DNA from: Ochromonas danica
Lineage: Eukaryota; Sar; Chrysophyceae; Chromulinales; Chromulinaceae
Direction: 5' to 3'
Length of the DNA: 64,000 bases
Assembly: GCA_015146655.1 (NCBI GenBank)
Contig: VKHL01000056.1
Coordinates: 1 to 64,000, forward strand
This document shows positions 32,531 through 44,498 of this stretch, piece by piece. The notes under the pieces were generated by a model, which ran no database searches, was not told the origin of the DNA, and worked only from the letters and a program-made list of their open reading frames with translations. Every line of letters begins with the position of its first letter. Positions within the stretch are counted from its first letter, which is position 1. The translations under genes were made by a program, and so were the position numbers.

Positions 32531-33197
32531 CCATCGCCTCGCCTCTCGCGATAGCTCTTTGCCAACCTCCCACTATTTGTTTCGAAGAATATTTCGATGG
32601 TTTGGCCTTGTGGTTTTTATGTGCCAGATACTGTTCCGCACTTTGAGTGCAAATTTCTGTCTTGTTTTCTCTTCTGTGACGCTTTTTCTCATTGCTCTAT
32701 CGTTTTGCTTTCAAGTTCTCTGTATGGGCTCCAAGCTGTCATTTGCTTTTGTTTTCTGAGCTTTTCGATTCCTTGCTAATGCCGCTTATTGTCAGAAAGT
32801 GCTGCGCGGCTTATTCTTTTAATCTGGTTTGCAGTTAAACTCCTGCTCTCTCTCTCATACTCGTGGCCATTGTCATGGTCATTGTCAGGGACTTTGACCT
32901 TGAGGTGAGCAGGTTAGAAGTTGTTTTTGGTTTTGGACGGCTCGGCGTCGCCTTCTTTGTGTATATATAATATATATTGTGTAGTGTATGATCGATCCGG
33001 TGGTGAAGCAAACAAACGAATTCCTTTCCTCCATGCTAGACTATGCGCTGAACTCATAGCATGCGCTCAACTGAAGCTGTCCTCGTTTTCTTCCTTCCCC
33101 TGGAAGAGGAGGCTGATTATCATTATCATTATTATTATACAACTAGTCGTAGCATTCCTTCACTATTAATTCTGTAACATAAAGAGAACACCTTCTA
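32531..33197. other. Intergenic gap with AT-rich runs, no gene seen
   Basis: 667 bp between the converging histidine kinase and PLP-protein genes. Holds a TATATATAATATATATTG run near 32960 and an ATTATCATTATCATTATTATT run near 33117. Probably 3' untranslated sequence of both genes. Confidence 0.6.
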
Positions 33198-34127
33198 TTA
33201 CTTGTCGTTCTTGTAGAGTCGCGGGCCGAAGATTGTGCTGCCCACGCGCACGACATCAGCACCGCGACGGATGGCCTCCTCGAAGTCTGCCGACATGCCC
33301 ATGGACAGACGCAAATCTTCCTTCTTGAGGCCGCATTGCGCCGCGACCAGATCGCGAGAATGATGCAGACGGTCGAAACAAGAAAAGTCGCCCGGCGCGC
33401 CGATTGTCATCAAACCCGCCACTTGCAGACGAGGACAGTTTGCCATCAAGAAGCTCACCAAGACAGGAGCTTCTTCTGGGAGAACGCCACTCTTGGTTTC
33501 TTCCTCACTCGTCCGCACTTGGATCATGACCTGCAGAGATGACTCGCGCAGCTCTTTCTGGCTCTCCAGCGCGGCCTGCAGCTTGACGGCGAGCTTCTCG
33601 CTGTCTAACGTCTGCAGGCAGAAGAGGTGCGGAACTTCGCGCACCAACTTGCTGGCCTTAGAGGACTGGAGATGGCCGATGAAGTGCCAGTGGATGTCTT
33701 TGGGCAGGACCGCGGCCTTCTCTGTTAGCTCCTGGAAGTAATTCTCTCCGAAGTGTCTGTAGCCTGCGTCATAGAGAGCTTGGATGTCTTGGACGGTCTT
33801 CGTCTTGGACACGGCGACCAATAAGGCTGAGTCAGCGGGTCTGCCGGCAGCCTCACAGGCTTGTCTCACGCGGTCGCTGACGACGAGGGCGTTGTGGACG
33901 AGGTCTTCAGAAGAGATGGTGCTCATAGAGAAGCGAAAAGAGGAAGAGACGCTGGGGCAGCTTGACAAAGTTTTCCTTCTAACGTGCAGAGAGAAAGGTC
34001 GCGCACAGAGCATGAAGGAGAGGCAGAGCAAGAGGGTCAGAAGCCTGCTGGGAAACCTGTAATAGCAGCAGTAGGAGTGACAGCGACAATAGCAGCAGCT
34101 GCGACTATTCCCACAGTGAGGACTCAT
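33198..34127 (-). CDS. PLPBP: PLP homeostasis protein (YggS/PROSC family)
   Basis: Binds pyridoxal phosphate and buffers it in the cell; no enzyme activity is known for the family. The core begins MSTISSEDLVHNALVV and shows LLVAVSKTKTVQDIQALYDAG with the PLP Lys, HFGENYFQEL, WHFIGHLQSSKASKL, GLMTIGAP, LSMGMSADFEEAI and VRVGSTIFGPR. The frame extends upstream through LLTLLLCLSFMLCARPFS, a possible organelle-targeting leader. ATG 34127 is the first in this frame; Met at 34013 or 33926 are alternatives, and an acceptor-like ATTACAG near 34060 leaves room for an upstream exon. Confidence 0.9.
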   Translation of the reverse strand: MSPHCGNSRSCCYCRCHSYCCYYRFPSRLLTLLLCLSFMLCARPFSLHVRRKTLSSCPSVSSSFRFSMSTISSEDLVHNALVVSDRVRQACEAAGRPADSALLVAVSKTKTVQDIQALYDAGYRHFGENYFQELTEKAAVLPKDIHWHFIGHLQSSKASKLVREVPHLFCLQTLDSEKLAVKLQAALESQKELRESSLQVMIQVRTSEEETKSGVLPEEAPVLVSFLMANCPRLQVAGLMTIGAPGDFSCFDRLHHSRDLVAAQCGLKKEDLRLSMGMSADFEEAIRRGADVVRVGSTIFGPRLYKNDK

Positions 34128-34469
34128 TCCCCATGAGGTCTGCTCTTCTGAGAGGGACAAAAGACCGTTTCTCACATTCAAAAGTAGTTTTCTGACCTGA
34201 ACAGCATGACAGTGTAGGCCACAGTTGGTACGGTATGGTGAGTTACGAAGACAAACTACTGAAATAGATACTTGTAGCTATTATCTATTGCAGTCAAAGA
34301 CTAACTACTTTGCTTGAATCAAACGAAGATTGACAGTTGGAAGGAGGAGGATGGAGATTAAACACAAAACACACAAACACTGTATATATATATACACAAG
34401 CTCTCATACATAGTCTAGCTAGCTATATCTTGTAGCTATAGTCTATATACAGTATGCTCTCATCTGGTG
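34128..34469. other. Intergenic, TATA-rich palindromic stretch
   Basis: Contains TGTATATATATATACA near 34381 and alternating TAGCTA and TATATACAGTAT words. No gene recognised. Confidence 0.6.
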
Positions 34470-36931
34470 TTAGTCACAAATCTGGAAGCAAGTGCGATTA
34501 CCAGTTGGCGGGTCGAAGATTTTCTTGCAAGTGCGCAATCCCTCCAACAAGTCTGCAGCCAAGCCTCGCAGCTTCTCTCCGTCCTCTTCCTCAGAAGAGA
34601 TCTGCCGCACAGCTCGAATAGTTGGAAGACCAACATATCGACGCAATAAGTTGTCAAAGGATTCCGCAAACACGCCTATGCTGTCTTCTGCCCAGGAGGC
34701 TGTATGCTGTTCACAGAGCTCGTCGCAAGGCCCCCCATGCAGGACTAGCCGCGGAGTAGAAGCTACCTCTGGGACTTGCAGGGCACGATAAACATCTATG
34801 AGACTATCTTGCTTCCCAAAGACCACAGTCTTCGGGGAGGGAGGATCTGAGTAGTCTCTGCGCACTCTCCAATAAAAAGCAGGCTCCAAAACTTGCGGCA
34901 AAGGTGGGAGATCTGTTTCACTTGGCCTTTTAGCATCTTCTCCACCCCATTCTTCCTCAAAACGATGCTTGAATCGTTGTGCGGGCTTCTTGATGAGCAG
35001 AACACGATATCCAGGCCACATGTGCTGACCCTGATACTGAATTTTATAGTTGGGCTGTGTGGCACGACCTAAAAGGTTCGGTAAGATTACAGCTCGTTCA
35101 GTGAGAGCTCCGAGAAAGAGCAACGATCGCACTTCTTCCAGCAGCTGCCGATCATTGACATAGAGTATCTGCTTCGTTAGAGTTCGACGACTCGCTTGAT
35201 AATAGAATGGATTCCAATACGCATTGTTAGCTTTGAGTCCCATCACTTTCGTGCTCTTCTCATAGCATGTGGTGTGCACGAGAAGCGACTGTCGTTGATG
35301 TAGGAGGTCTTGCATGAGTGAGCCACCCAGTTCAAAGAGATTACTGTTGAACAGCACTAGCTTGTCAAGCAAAGGCGCAGTATTGTTTGTGAGGTAGGCA
35401 TACTTAAGGCCAAATGTGCCTCGACCAATACGCATGGCCTCCAAGACATGGTTTTGATCCTTGCCTGGATGCGCCTTAGACTCCTCATCGGACATGCCAA
35501 GATACTTCTCGAGGGCAATCTCGAACACCTTTCATAAACACATCACGACGTTAACGTAGCACACGGGATAATAAACGGAAATCACCAAATTACCCGATAA
35601 GTTCGGTTGTTTCCGCGACAAAGAAATGCACCAATATTTGGCAGAGGCTCGGTAAACCAGGACTTCCAACCAGCCTGGCTGCGATTCATAATAAAGATGT
35701 AATCTTCCTAGAAAACAATGTATATCAGTCGAGAGATTGGCAGTCTCAGCCGCTAACCTACCTGCACCAGTATATCGACCACTGGGGTTGCCCTGTACGC
35801 TTGGAGAATGTTAGCAGGATCAGCGAGAAAGCCAACATCCAGGTCTAGCATGAAAACATCCACACCGAGCAACAATGCCTGAGGAATGAGCTTCAGCTTT
35901 AGCATAGCAATTTGCTCCATAACGGAAGGATAAGCTCGGTCAGAGAAGTCGTAACAAGGGAAGGAAGCTTGGTCACATAGACGCACACAGCGAGGATCGG
36001 ACACACAGATGACTAAACTGCACGACTCAAGATGGAACTTCGTCATAGTGTAGACGAAGTTTTCGATCAACTGCCAATAGAGTTCATCTCCCACGGTGGC
36101 CATCGTCAGAAATATGGGCGTATCCACGCAGCGCGGATCTGTCTTGAGTGCCAGCATGACCTCGGTGAGGTTGTGTCGGGTGCTAGACCGATAAGCTGGT
36201 TGTTTGAACAGCAAGTGACCTTGCAGAGCGTGTACAGCCACTCGTGCAGGAATAGCATCAGCTTCCACCCCGTTCATAGCCGAGCCATAGCTATTATCCC
36301 GACTCGGGAGAGGAATGGAAATGTTGGGGAAGACCACTTTGCGGTTCTGTTTGATGAGAATCTTGCGGGGCGTGGGCATCACTTCAATGTAAGGCAGCTC
36401 GCCGCGGCTGCCCCAGTCAGCTTGGAAGTCATAGACATCTGGTGTCCAGTACTTATTTCGACTGCCTCGCTTCTTGGTTGGCTTCTGTTGAGGACTAGGC
36501 CTTGGGCTTGACTGCGGCTTGGGCTCTTGAGAGGACGTCTTCTTGGGGCGAACGACTTCGTCGATGAACTTTGGCCGCCGCTTCAAGGGAGCTTTTCTCT
36601 CTTCAACAACAGACCGATCCACATCGACTCTTGCGAGCGGCGGTCGGGAAGGCTTCGCAATGGTTGTTGGAATGGTCGTTGGAATGGTTGTTGGAATGGT
36701 CGTTGGAATGGTTGTTGGTGTCATAGTGGGTAGAGATATCAGAATAGGAGTCAAGGTTCGGTCAGGTTGTGATGCTCGCAGCTTGGGCGCCTTCTCCGGA
36801 GGCTGGACATAGTGCTCGTGGATGAGGGCTGGGCGGTGGCGGAACTCCAAGCGATAGAAAGTGACGAGGAAGAGGACGAGCACGGCCAGCGCGATGGCAG
36901 AGAGAGGGAAGAGCAGACGAGACCAGGCCAT
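34470..36931 (-). CDS. Type II Golgi glycosyltransferase, GT77-like nucleotide-diphosphosugar transferase
   Basis: Exons 35762-36931, 35594-35707 and 34470-35528 give 780 aa. N-terminal anchor LLFPLSAIALAVLVLFLVTF after a 5-residue tail, then a Pro/Thr-rich stem with PTTI repeats. The catalytic domain has LLLGVDVFMLDLDVGFLADP (the LDLD acidic motif expected to bind the metal and sugar nucleotide), IFIMNRSQAGW and NIGAFLCRG, the layout of the Nucleotid_trans domain. It continues into a long C-terminal region that I do not recognise. Probably adds a sugar to secreted or surface glycoproteins; donor and linkage unknown. ATG 36931 chosen because it sits just before the anchor. Confidence 0.75.
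36659..36718. repeat. 12-bp tandem repeat coding for PTTI units
   Basis: About five copies of AATGGTTGTTGG alternating with AATGGTCGTTGG, in frame in the stem of the glycosyltransferase, where they encode PTTI repeats likely to be O-glycosylated. Confidence 0.9.
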
Positions 36932-37147
36932 AGCCACCCATGCGCCACAACTGAAAGATACGGGCTGACGGACTGCTGACACTGAAAGACGAAGAACCTT
37001 TTCAGTGTTGCTGCTGTTGAGAAAACAAAACCACCCCCAGAATAGAAACGCGTTTGTTCGCTATCCGTTGTTCCCACCACCGCTGTCATCTGTCATCACT
37101 CATTGAAGAAGGCAACAGAGCTCTCAAGAAGAATCACTTCATCTGAC

Positions 37148-38317
37148 ATGGTGACCACTAGATCCGGTAAGACGATTTCATTTCGAGAGAAAGATGTGGT
37201 GCGATCCCTTGGAGGAAGACAGGCTCTGAAGCCCTCCAAGCTGGCGATCAACTGCAAGCGCCAGGCCCCAGCCTTTGTCATCCTAGAAGACTCCTCCTCC
37301 TCCTCCTCCTCCTCCTCCTGCACCACCAGCGACCATCCTGCACCTCCGCAGACGCTGCTTCCTACAGAGAAGCCAGCTCCTCTGAAGGAGAAAGCACTCG
37401 CTTTGCCCATTGCGTCTCGTCAGGAGGACCAGGAGAACGTGAACTCCATCAATCGAATGGTCTCGTGCGGCGAGTCCAAGACAGTCAAGCTGATCGGCAT
37501 CTCCGAGAAGGAGAAGGCCATGAACGGAGCTCCCGAGGGGGCGCTGTACGAAGTGAGCGTGACGGAGAGGGACGAGGAGCTGCCCGCCCTCGCCTCTGAG
37601 AGTGACGCGCTGGCCTCGCTGAGAGAGGCGCTGCTGGCCTACCCTTCCTCGCAGGTCTGGGCAGACAAATTCGAGGCCGTGGTCACCATCAGACGCTGCC
37701 AGCACTACTTTCCTGGCGTCTTCCAGGACAGTTCTCTCCTCTACGGCAGCGTGGAGGCGATCTTGGACAGTCTGGCAGCCTTGCGGTCCACCAGCGCCAA
37801 GAACGCTCTGCTGGGGCTCAAGACTCTCGTACGCCAGCCTGCCATGCAAGAAGAGGCTTTGGTCGATCGTGTTGCGTCTTCCTTGGGAAACAGATTGGCC
37901 AGCGCGGGGCCACGATTCCTGCAAGACTTCGCCTTGGCGGTGGCAGAGGAGGCGGCCAAGCGATTAGCAATGGCGCCTTTCGTCACGGCTCTGACGAAGT
38001 TCTTGGCTCATCGCAGTGGCGAGGTTGTCAGGAAAGCCGCTTCTCTGATCGTTTCTAGCATCACACAGGAGATCAGCAAGCATCCATCTGAGCGATCGCT
38101 GGAGGCTGTTTTGTCGTCGGGCTTTAGAGCTCTTGCCGATTGTCTGACTACTGTGGTACACCCTCCCACACTGCAGTCGGCATGCCTTGCCATGCGGAAG
38201 CTAAGAGACCTTCTCGGAGAGGACAAGGAAGCAGCATTTAGCAGACTCTGCCAAGAAGAAGTGCCAGACGAGTCAAAGAGGAAGACTGTGCTTCGACTAA
38301 TGGGACAGAATAGCTAG
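37148..38317 (+). CDS. TOG/CLASP-type HEAT-repeat protein
   Basis: 389 aa, single exon. The first 160 residues are disordered with a nine-Ser run encoded by (TCC)n. The C-terminal half is helical and fits a CLASP/TOGARAM-type TOG domain: WADKFEAVVTIRRC, LDSLAALRSTSAKNALLGLK, LRDLLGEDKEAAF. TOG domains bind tubulin, so a microtubule role (spindle or axoneme) is likely, but only one domain is present. Head-to-head with the GT77-like gene (216 bp). Confidence 0.65.
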   Translation: MVTTRSGKTISFREKDVVRSLGGRQALKPSKLAINCKRQAPAFVILEDSSSSSSSSSCTTSDHPAPPQTLLPTEKPAPLKEKALALPIASRQEDQENVNSINRMVSCGESKTVKLIGISEKEKAMNGAPEGALYEVSVTERDEELPALASESDALASLREALLAYPSSQVWADKFEAVVTIRRCQHYFPGVFQDSSLLYGSVEAILDSLAALRSTSAKNALLGLKTLVRQPAMQEEALVDRVASSLGNRLASAGPRFLQDFALAVAEEAAKRLAMAPFVTALTKFLAHRSGEVVRKAASLIVSSITQEISKHPSERSLEAVLSSGFRALADCLTTVVHPPTLQSACLAMRKLRDLLGEDKEAAFSRLCQEEVPDESKRKTVLRLMGQNS

Positions 38318-38549
38318 GAGACATTCCTTAGGCATTAGGTGCTAGTTGTTGTAGATAGATACAATGTAAAAGATCTTTGTAGCGAAAGTGTAATGAGTTT
38401 TGATCGAAGTCGAGGTTCCGCCACTGACTTAACAGACTTTTTATCGCGTTTTTCCTGTTTTTGCCTGTGCTGTGCCACGGCGGGGTCATTCCTGCTGAGC
38501 GAAGCAAAAGCTGCTGAGCAAGGGATTGATTGAATGGAAGCCTGCTGCC

Positions 38550-40898
38550 ATGGAACAGGTCCTTTTCCGCCTCCATGTTCGCTTGCTCACTGTTACGAAC
38601 AAGTTCTTGGGCTATAGGTCGAGGAGATCCTTGGAGTGCGTGACTTTGATTTCCTCCTTCTTGAGCCTCGCCGCGCTCTTCTTCCTGCACGTCACCTACG
38701 TCACCAACTCCTCGCACACACACCTTAACTGTATCATGAATGGCCTGGACAGAGCTGGGCTGATGGGGAGGAGCGTGTCAGTCAACGAGTCCGTGGACCT
38801 CATCGCCCTGCACCTGCTGGACCCCGACCCTGGCCTCAGCCTGCTGGCCAAGCTGTTCAAGCCCTTGGAAGAAGACGCCCAGCTGCACCCCTATGTCTTC
38901 CAATACGACTACCTGCCTGCTCTCCCAGCCAACGAGTCCATCTCTCGCCTGCAGATCTTGGCGGGGGGGCAGTCCCCGTCAGCCAATTTGGACGAGAACG
39001 CCCTCCACCTCCTCCTGCTACCCTCTCTGGCCAAGAGGCCCTATGGAGACTACTTGTTCTCCTTCCACCGCGGCGTCCTCATGCTGACCCAAGAAGCTGA
39101 TCTGCACCGCAGCTTCTCGATGGTGGCGCTGGTGATCCGCAAGGACGCGGACTGCCTCGGCCCGGTCTCCATGAAGAGACTGCTGCACCTCGTGGGCTAC
39201 GACATCGTCATCATGAACTGGATCATCAGCGCCTTTGGCGGCGTAGGCCATCTGTACAACGTGAAGACCAAGGAGCTGTTCAATCTGAACTTCGCGGCGG
39301 ACTTCGTGGCCAAGAAGGGCGTGGACATGATGCAGTCTGTGGGCAGACGAGTGAGATACAACAGCAACACTGTGCCCAGACATGTCAAGGGACTGCTCAC
39401 GCCTCTCATGCTGGCCTTTCAGAACACCTTCGGCGAGGTCTTCTGGAATGTCTTGGAGGCCGTGAGGATGATTGTCATTGAACAAGGACAGAGACAGAGC
39501 GGAGGAGGAGGAGGAGGGCAGGAGACAAAGCCTACCGGCCTCTCCTTCGACTCTCCCTCCCTTCACTCTGTGCTAGTGGGGCGCTTGTTGCAGCTGCAGC
39601 AGTTCACAGCCTTCCGCCTGGGCGTGGTCTTCTCTACCTGCTTCCTCTTCTTCGTCTGCACCACCTTGGTCTCCTACATCTTGAGGCAGACACAGGAGCG
39701 CATGTTGCGCTTCACCTATCTGCTGCAGTACCAAGTGGCGCACAACCTTCCCTATGGCAGTCTGGTGGTGTCTCACCTCAGCGAGAGCCTCGTCTTCGTG
39801 CCCATTATGATTGGCATCTACTTCTTCCTCTTCGAGTTCTTCTCTGACCAGCTGGTAAGTCATACCCCCTCCCCACCTCCTCCTCTTTAGCATGGTAGAT
39901 AATATGATAACATATGGTAATAATGGTAATGTGATTAGCTGGCCTTCCTGGTGCTGCTTGTGGTGTGGATGGGCGAAGTCTTCTCAATTCTCAGGTGACT
40001 GACTGACTGACTCACTATCAATCAATACTTACCTTATCTTGTCTTGACTCGTGGTCACAGTCTGCGAAGTCGAGTGTCCATCGCCTACTTCCCGCGCTTC
40101 TTCCTCGCGTTTTTCTTTCTCTTCCACATCTATTTCTTTTGTTACCCTTTCGGCTTCGCTTACCTCGCGCTGCTGACTCACGCGCTCTTCGTCTTGTTCA
40201 CCATGATGCACTTCTGGAATGTCTACGAGGTGCCAGTCTATGAGTCTGGCAGGTTGACTCCAGCGAGACCTCGTCTGAGTCTGTCAGCGCCTACAGAAGA
40301 GACTTTGGCCTTCTTGCACAACAATTCTCTCCGAGGTGTTGGCATGCACTCCAGCCCGCCAGGCACGCCCCAGCGCTCCAGGAATGGTTCGCTAAGCGGT
40401 GTGGGCGTCATTTCCTCTTTGGAACGCACCCGTTTGAGGACTCGCAGCGGAGATTCTCCTTCACTGCCCCTCCCTCTCCCCTTGCCAAGCCCTTTACCCT
40501 CCAGTACCAATGGAGTGGCGGTGCCCCCTGTGTCTCAGCACAGCGGGGGCCCACAAAAAGGTCCTGTGGTCAGCCGCCACCACGTGGTGCTGTCTAACAT
40601 CTACGAGAGCGTGGAGGCTCGCAGGTTGCGTCTGCAGCACCAGCACAGCGCTGCTCACCAGAGAACCCCCGCTACCACACCCAGTAGCCCGCCAGCCTTC
40701 TCCCAAATACCGTTGACCTCTTTTCCTTTGGAAGCAGAGGGAGTTGAGGAGCGAAAGGCGGGCGACGACGAGGATGACTTTGGCCTGTTCCTGGAGGAGG
40801 AGCAGGGGGAGGAGGAGGAGGAGGAGCAGTCTGGTCTGCGCCACCGCCACAGAGACGCGGCGGGGTCTGTTGGACTGCCGGGGAGGACCTCGGGCTAG
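38550..40898 (+). CDS. Membralin (TMEM259) family ER membrane protein
   Basis: Exons 38550-39854, 39939-39994 and 40061-40898 give 732 aa. Membrane segment near the N-terminus (LISSFLSLAALFFLHVTYV), a large lumenal domain with YLFSFHRGVLMLTQEA and LVGYDIVIMNWI, then a membrane bundle: VVFSTCFLFFVCTTLVSYIL, FVPIMIGIYFFLFEFFSDQ, LAFLVLLVVWMGEVFSIL, RFFLAFFFLFHIYFF. The order and the FFSDQ...WMGEVFS signature fit membralin, which in animals belongs to an ER-associated degradation complex. The C-terminal tail is long, Ser/Pro-rich and then acidic. ATG 38550 gives the shortest cytosolic tail before the first membrane segment. Confidence 0.85.
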
Positions 40899-41116
40899 TC
40901 TAGATGTACTGTATATATATGGATGATATGGATAGGGTGGCAACGATTGCAAGCAAGGAGGAGGCAGAAGGGCAGGCCTTTGTATTATGAGAGAGTAACA
41001 GTAAGCGAATATACAAGACACAACATAGACACCCTCTAATCCATGTTAGCACTAGAAGAGGCGCAGGAGAGGCCAGAAGGGGCACTAGTCTAGTCTAGTT
41101 GGCTAGATCTGGCTGG

Positions 41117-41530
41117 CTAGGCCTGTTGCTGCTGGTCCTTCTTGGGGGAAGGGGCCTTGTTGGGGTCTTGCTCTTCGGGTCGAGGGATCCTCGACAAGGT
41201 GAAGTTGTCGATGTCCAGATTCTTCATGAGCTTTCGATGTTCCTCTTCCAAGTTGAACTGGCGCACCGAGGAAGACCTAGCCTGCTTGTCTCGAAACTCA
41301 ACTTGGGTGGCGGTGAACTGGGAGAGGAAGAAGCTTCCGCCCACGACAAGGAAGAGAAGAGGCAGCCCCGCTTGAGCGAAACGATTAGCCTTGAGCCTCT
41401 GAGCGAAGGTCTTCGGCTTGGTGGACATCTGGAGAGCACTTGCTTGGCTGTATTGGATGACTTCTTTCCTCAGCACTGCTTGCCACCTCCGCGGAGAAGC
41501 CAAACCTCCCCACTCTGGCTTTCTGGCCAT
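41117..41530 (-). CDS. COX16: Cytochrome c oxidase assembly protein COX16
   Basis: 137 aa, single exon. One membrane segment AGLPLLFLVVGGSFFLSQF followed by TQVEFRDKQ and the C-terminal LSRIPRPEE, the compact COX16 layout; the family acts in the mitochondrial inner membrane during COX1/COX2 assembly. The N-terminal extension from Met 41530 is basic (RKPEWGGLASPRRWQAVLRK), suitable as a targeting sequence; a shorter form from MSTKPKTFAQRL is possible. Its start lies only 66 bp from the divergent EGF-like gene. Confidence 0.8.
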   Translation of the reverse strand: MARKPEWGGLASPRRWQAVLRKEVIQYSQASALQMSTKPKTFAQRLKANRFAQAGLPLLFLVVGGSFFLSQFTATQVEFRDKQARSSSVRQFNLEEEHRKLMKNLDIDNFTLSRIPRPEEQDPNKAPSPKKDQQQQA

Positions 41531-41596
41531 CTGATCCGGTAGATGGAGAAACTGAAAGCAAGCTGAAGAAAACTGAAATCATCATCGTATCTTAGG
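41531..41596. promoter_or_regulatory. 66-bp divergent intergenic region
   Basis: The whole space between two opposite start codons (COX16 and the ten-exon EGF-like gene). Contains repeated CTGAAA words and no TATA box. If both starts are right, the promoters and 5' UTRs must overlap or be very short. Confidence 0.4.
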
Positions 41597-44498
41597 ATGG
41601 CGAGGCGGGGACTGCTGCTCGCTGTTCTTCTTCTCTCTGGTCTGGGAGGCGACTGGGCGCTTGTCGAGGAGATCTGCCCCAACTCCTGCAGCGGCCACGG
41701 AGTCTGTCGACCCACAGTCGCAGGCTCCTGTCAATGCGTGCCAGGCTTCATCGGAGTGGACTGCTCGCAAAGACTCTGTCCCGCGGGAAGGGCATGGGTG
41801 GACTTCCCCTCTGCCAACAACGTTGCTCACGACGACTGGACTGAGTGCTCTAATATGGTAGACTTCCTTCCCCTTTTCCTCTTCTCTCCCCCACGATGAC
41901 TCACGACTAATGACTCTCATTAGGGCATTTGCGATCGAAGCACAGGGCTGTGCAGCTGCTATTCGGGCTTCTCAGGCGCTGCCTGCGAGATGAGTGAGTG
42001 GCCACCGACTATTCCTCTTCCTTCGCTAGACTCTCTCAACTTTCAACTGTGCTTGACGAACAGGTCTGTGCACCGTCGGCATCACCCCGGACTCCAACGG
42101 CACGACCACTTCGCGCTACCAGATCTGCTCTGGGCGCGGCCGCTGCCTCTCCTTGCGCCAAGCCTCGCTCTTCCAGGACTTCCACACTGCTTTTGGCGGT
42201 GAAGAGTACAGCGGGTGGGACGCGGACAAGGTCTATGGCTGTGTCTGTGACGAGGGCTATGAGGGCCCTGCGTGCCAATTCCGCTCTTGTCCCCTGGGAG
42301 ACGACCCCACGACTGTCGCCTATCCAGCCACCCAGCTTATCGACTGCCAGTGCACTACTTGTCTGGGCACTGTGCAGCTCAGTTACCGCGGACAAGTTGC
42401 CGCGCCTTTGCCGTACGATGCCATGCCCGCCTTGGTGCAGAGCCGTCTACGCGTGAGTCTATCCTCAACACCTCCTCCTCCTCCGCCTCTTCATAGTTTA
42501 CTGTCTTCTTCAGACATTGAAAGGCTTGGAGAACGTCCAAGTCAAGGCCATTCTGGGAGAAGAGCTCTGCTCTTCTGATGGCTCTGTGCTGCAAGTGACT
42601 TTTCCTCGTCTCAAGCAGCCGTCTGCGCTCTCCATCGTGGCCGCGACGGGTCTGCGCACCTCCTACCTCGCTGTGAGAACCGGTGGCTTCTCCTCGCAGA
42701 TTCTCCCATCCGCTAAGTCTTACTTGGCTGCAGGCATCGAGCAGGCGGTGTGTAGCAATCACGGCATCTGCGACACATCCTCGGGCACTTGCGCTTGCTT
42801 TAACGGCTTTTCTTCGTCTGACGGACTCGGCGGTCCAGGCAATCGAGGCGACTGCGGCTATATCTCCGCTGTCTCCATCACGTGCCCCTACCGAAACGGA
42901 GAGATCTGCTCTGGTCATGGCAGCTGCTACTCGGCCTGGGGGATATGCCAATGTGATAATGGCTATGGTTTGTTCTCTGCTGCCCTCTACTAGTGCGATC
43001 TTCTTCGACTAAATCTCTGCCGTTACCTGCCTTAGATGGACCGGACTGCTCTCGCCAGGCGTGTGGATGGGCGCAGAAGTGGTTCGGCACCGATATCTCG
43101 CAAGGGCACCAAGGATCCGCTGTTTGCGCTAACGTTGGCGTCTGCGATGTCTCAAGCGGCCTATGCGGGTATCTTCTCCTCCTCCTTCTACTTCGTTTCC
43201 GCTCTAATCTTTGTTGTTTCTTGCTGCAGGAGCTGTGGCATCTTTGGAGGGGACAGCTGCGAGTATCTTGCCTGCCCTGTGGACAGCCTCTCCAGACCTT
43301 GCGGGTATGCTTGTCCTTCTCCTCCTCCTCCTCCTCTTATTTTGAACTCTTCCCTGCTTGCGTAGTGGAAATGGTACTTGTCTGACTCTTCGCCAGCTCG
43401 CCTCCTATTCCTACAGAGACGATGGAGTGCTGCGCGATATTGCCTACGATCTGTGGGATGCTGAGTGAGCGCCTTCCCCTCCTCCTGTTCTCCTCCTTCT
43501 CCTTTATACTCATGCTTGCATCGTCTGTGCTGTCATTCTTTAGCATGGTGCAAGGATGTGCTTGTGCGCGAGCAATCAGTGTGGATAACCAGTACAACAT
43601 GGCCCTCTCTTCCTCCTCCTTCCTGGCGAACGTTACCTTAGTTGCCTCAGCGAACATGCTCAATCTCTCGCGCATCGCCACTTCCTACGAAGAGATCTCG
43701 CGCTACTACCGAGGCCCTTACGCCTTCTCAGCCACAGATTTCGTTGGCTTCGATTGCTCGCAGATGCGCTGCCCCACTGGAGATGACCCGCGCACCTATG
43801 GAGGTTAGTCTTCTTCCTCCGCCACCAATGAGGTCTGTTCTCACAATGAAATGCGAATATGCTGCGTAGTGAATGACGTGCAGGTCTTGCATTGCACGGC
43901 CACGTCATCCGATATCTCGCAGGGAGAGACACTGAGCCTGCTCTTTCGAGAGAACGTCTCGCTGCCTGTGGCAGTCAACGCCTCGCTGTCAGACCTTTCC
44001 ACCGCCCTCGAAGCGACTTTCACCATATCTGCTCTACACATCTGGGCCACGGCCAGCGGACCCGACGACGTCGCCTTGACCAATGCCACCTTCTGCTCGC
44101 CCACTGCCAATATATGTATCACCCCCCTTAACCTCTTCTTGTCTTTATCCCCTTCGTGTCGTTTACCTCCATCTCTTGTTCTTGTCTCTTGCTCTGTTTC
44201 ATGTTATGCAGCGATCTTTGTGGAGTTCTTGGGCCAACATGGCGACCTGCCGCTGCTCTCCCTGGCCACTGCCTCCTCCCCATCCATCGCTCTGCGTGTT
44301 GATAAAGTTCAATCGGGTACCACTGAGGAGGTGGAGTGCAGCCGCACTGGCCTCTGCGACTACTCCACGGGTCGCTGTCGGTGTCTTCAAGGCTTCCAGT
44401 CGAGCAACGGCTATGGCGGACCCGGTGAGACAGGCGACTGCTCCTTCTCGAGCCCTTTTACTGCCTCATCCTCTTATGCTGTGGTACCTCCCAGATGA
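41597..44498 (+). CDS. Secreted EGF-like protein, SIG/Ocm mastigoneme type, ten exons
   Basis: Exons 41597-41857, 41924-41993, 42064-42452, 42514-42967, 43036-43168, 43230-43304, 43366-43464, 43544-43803, 43870-44115 and 44212-44498; all phases agree, giving 757 aa. Signal peptide [17 protein letters not shown], then EGF-like units [35 protein letters not shown] with [16 protein letters not shown], and CPLGDDP; a second series [76 protein letters not shown]; and a last [16 protein letters not shown]. The whole module is thus present twice. Probably a flagellar-hair or surface fibre protein, by family. Confidence 0.75.
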
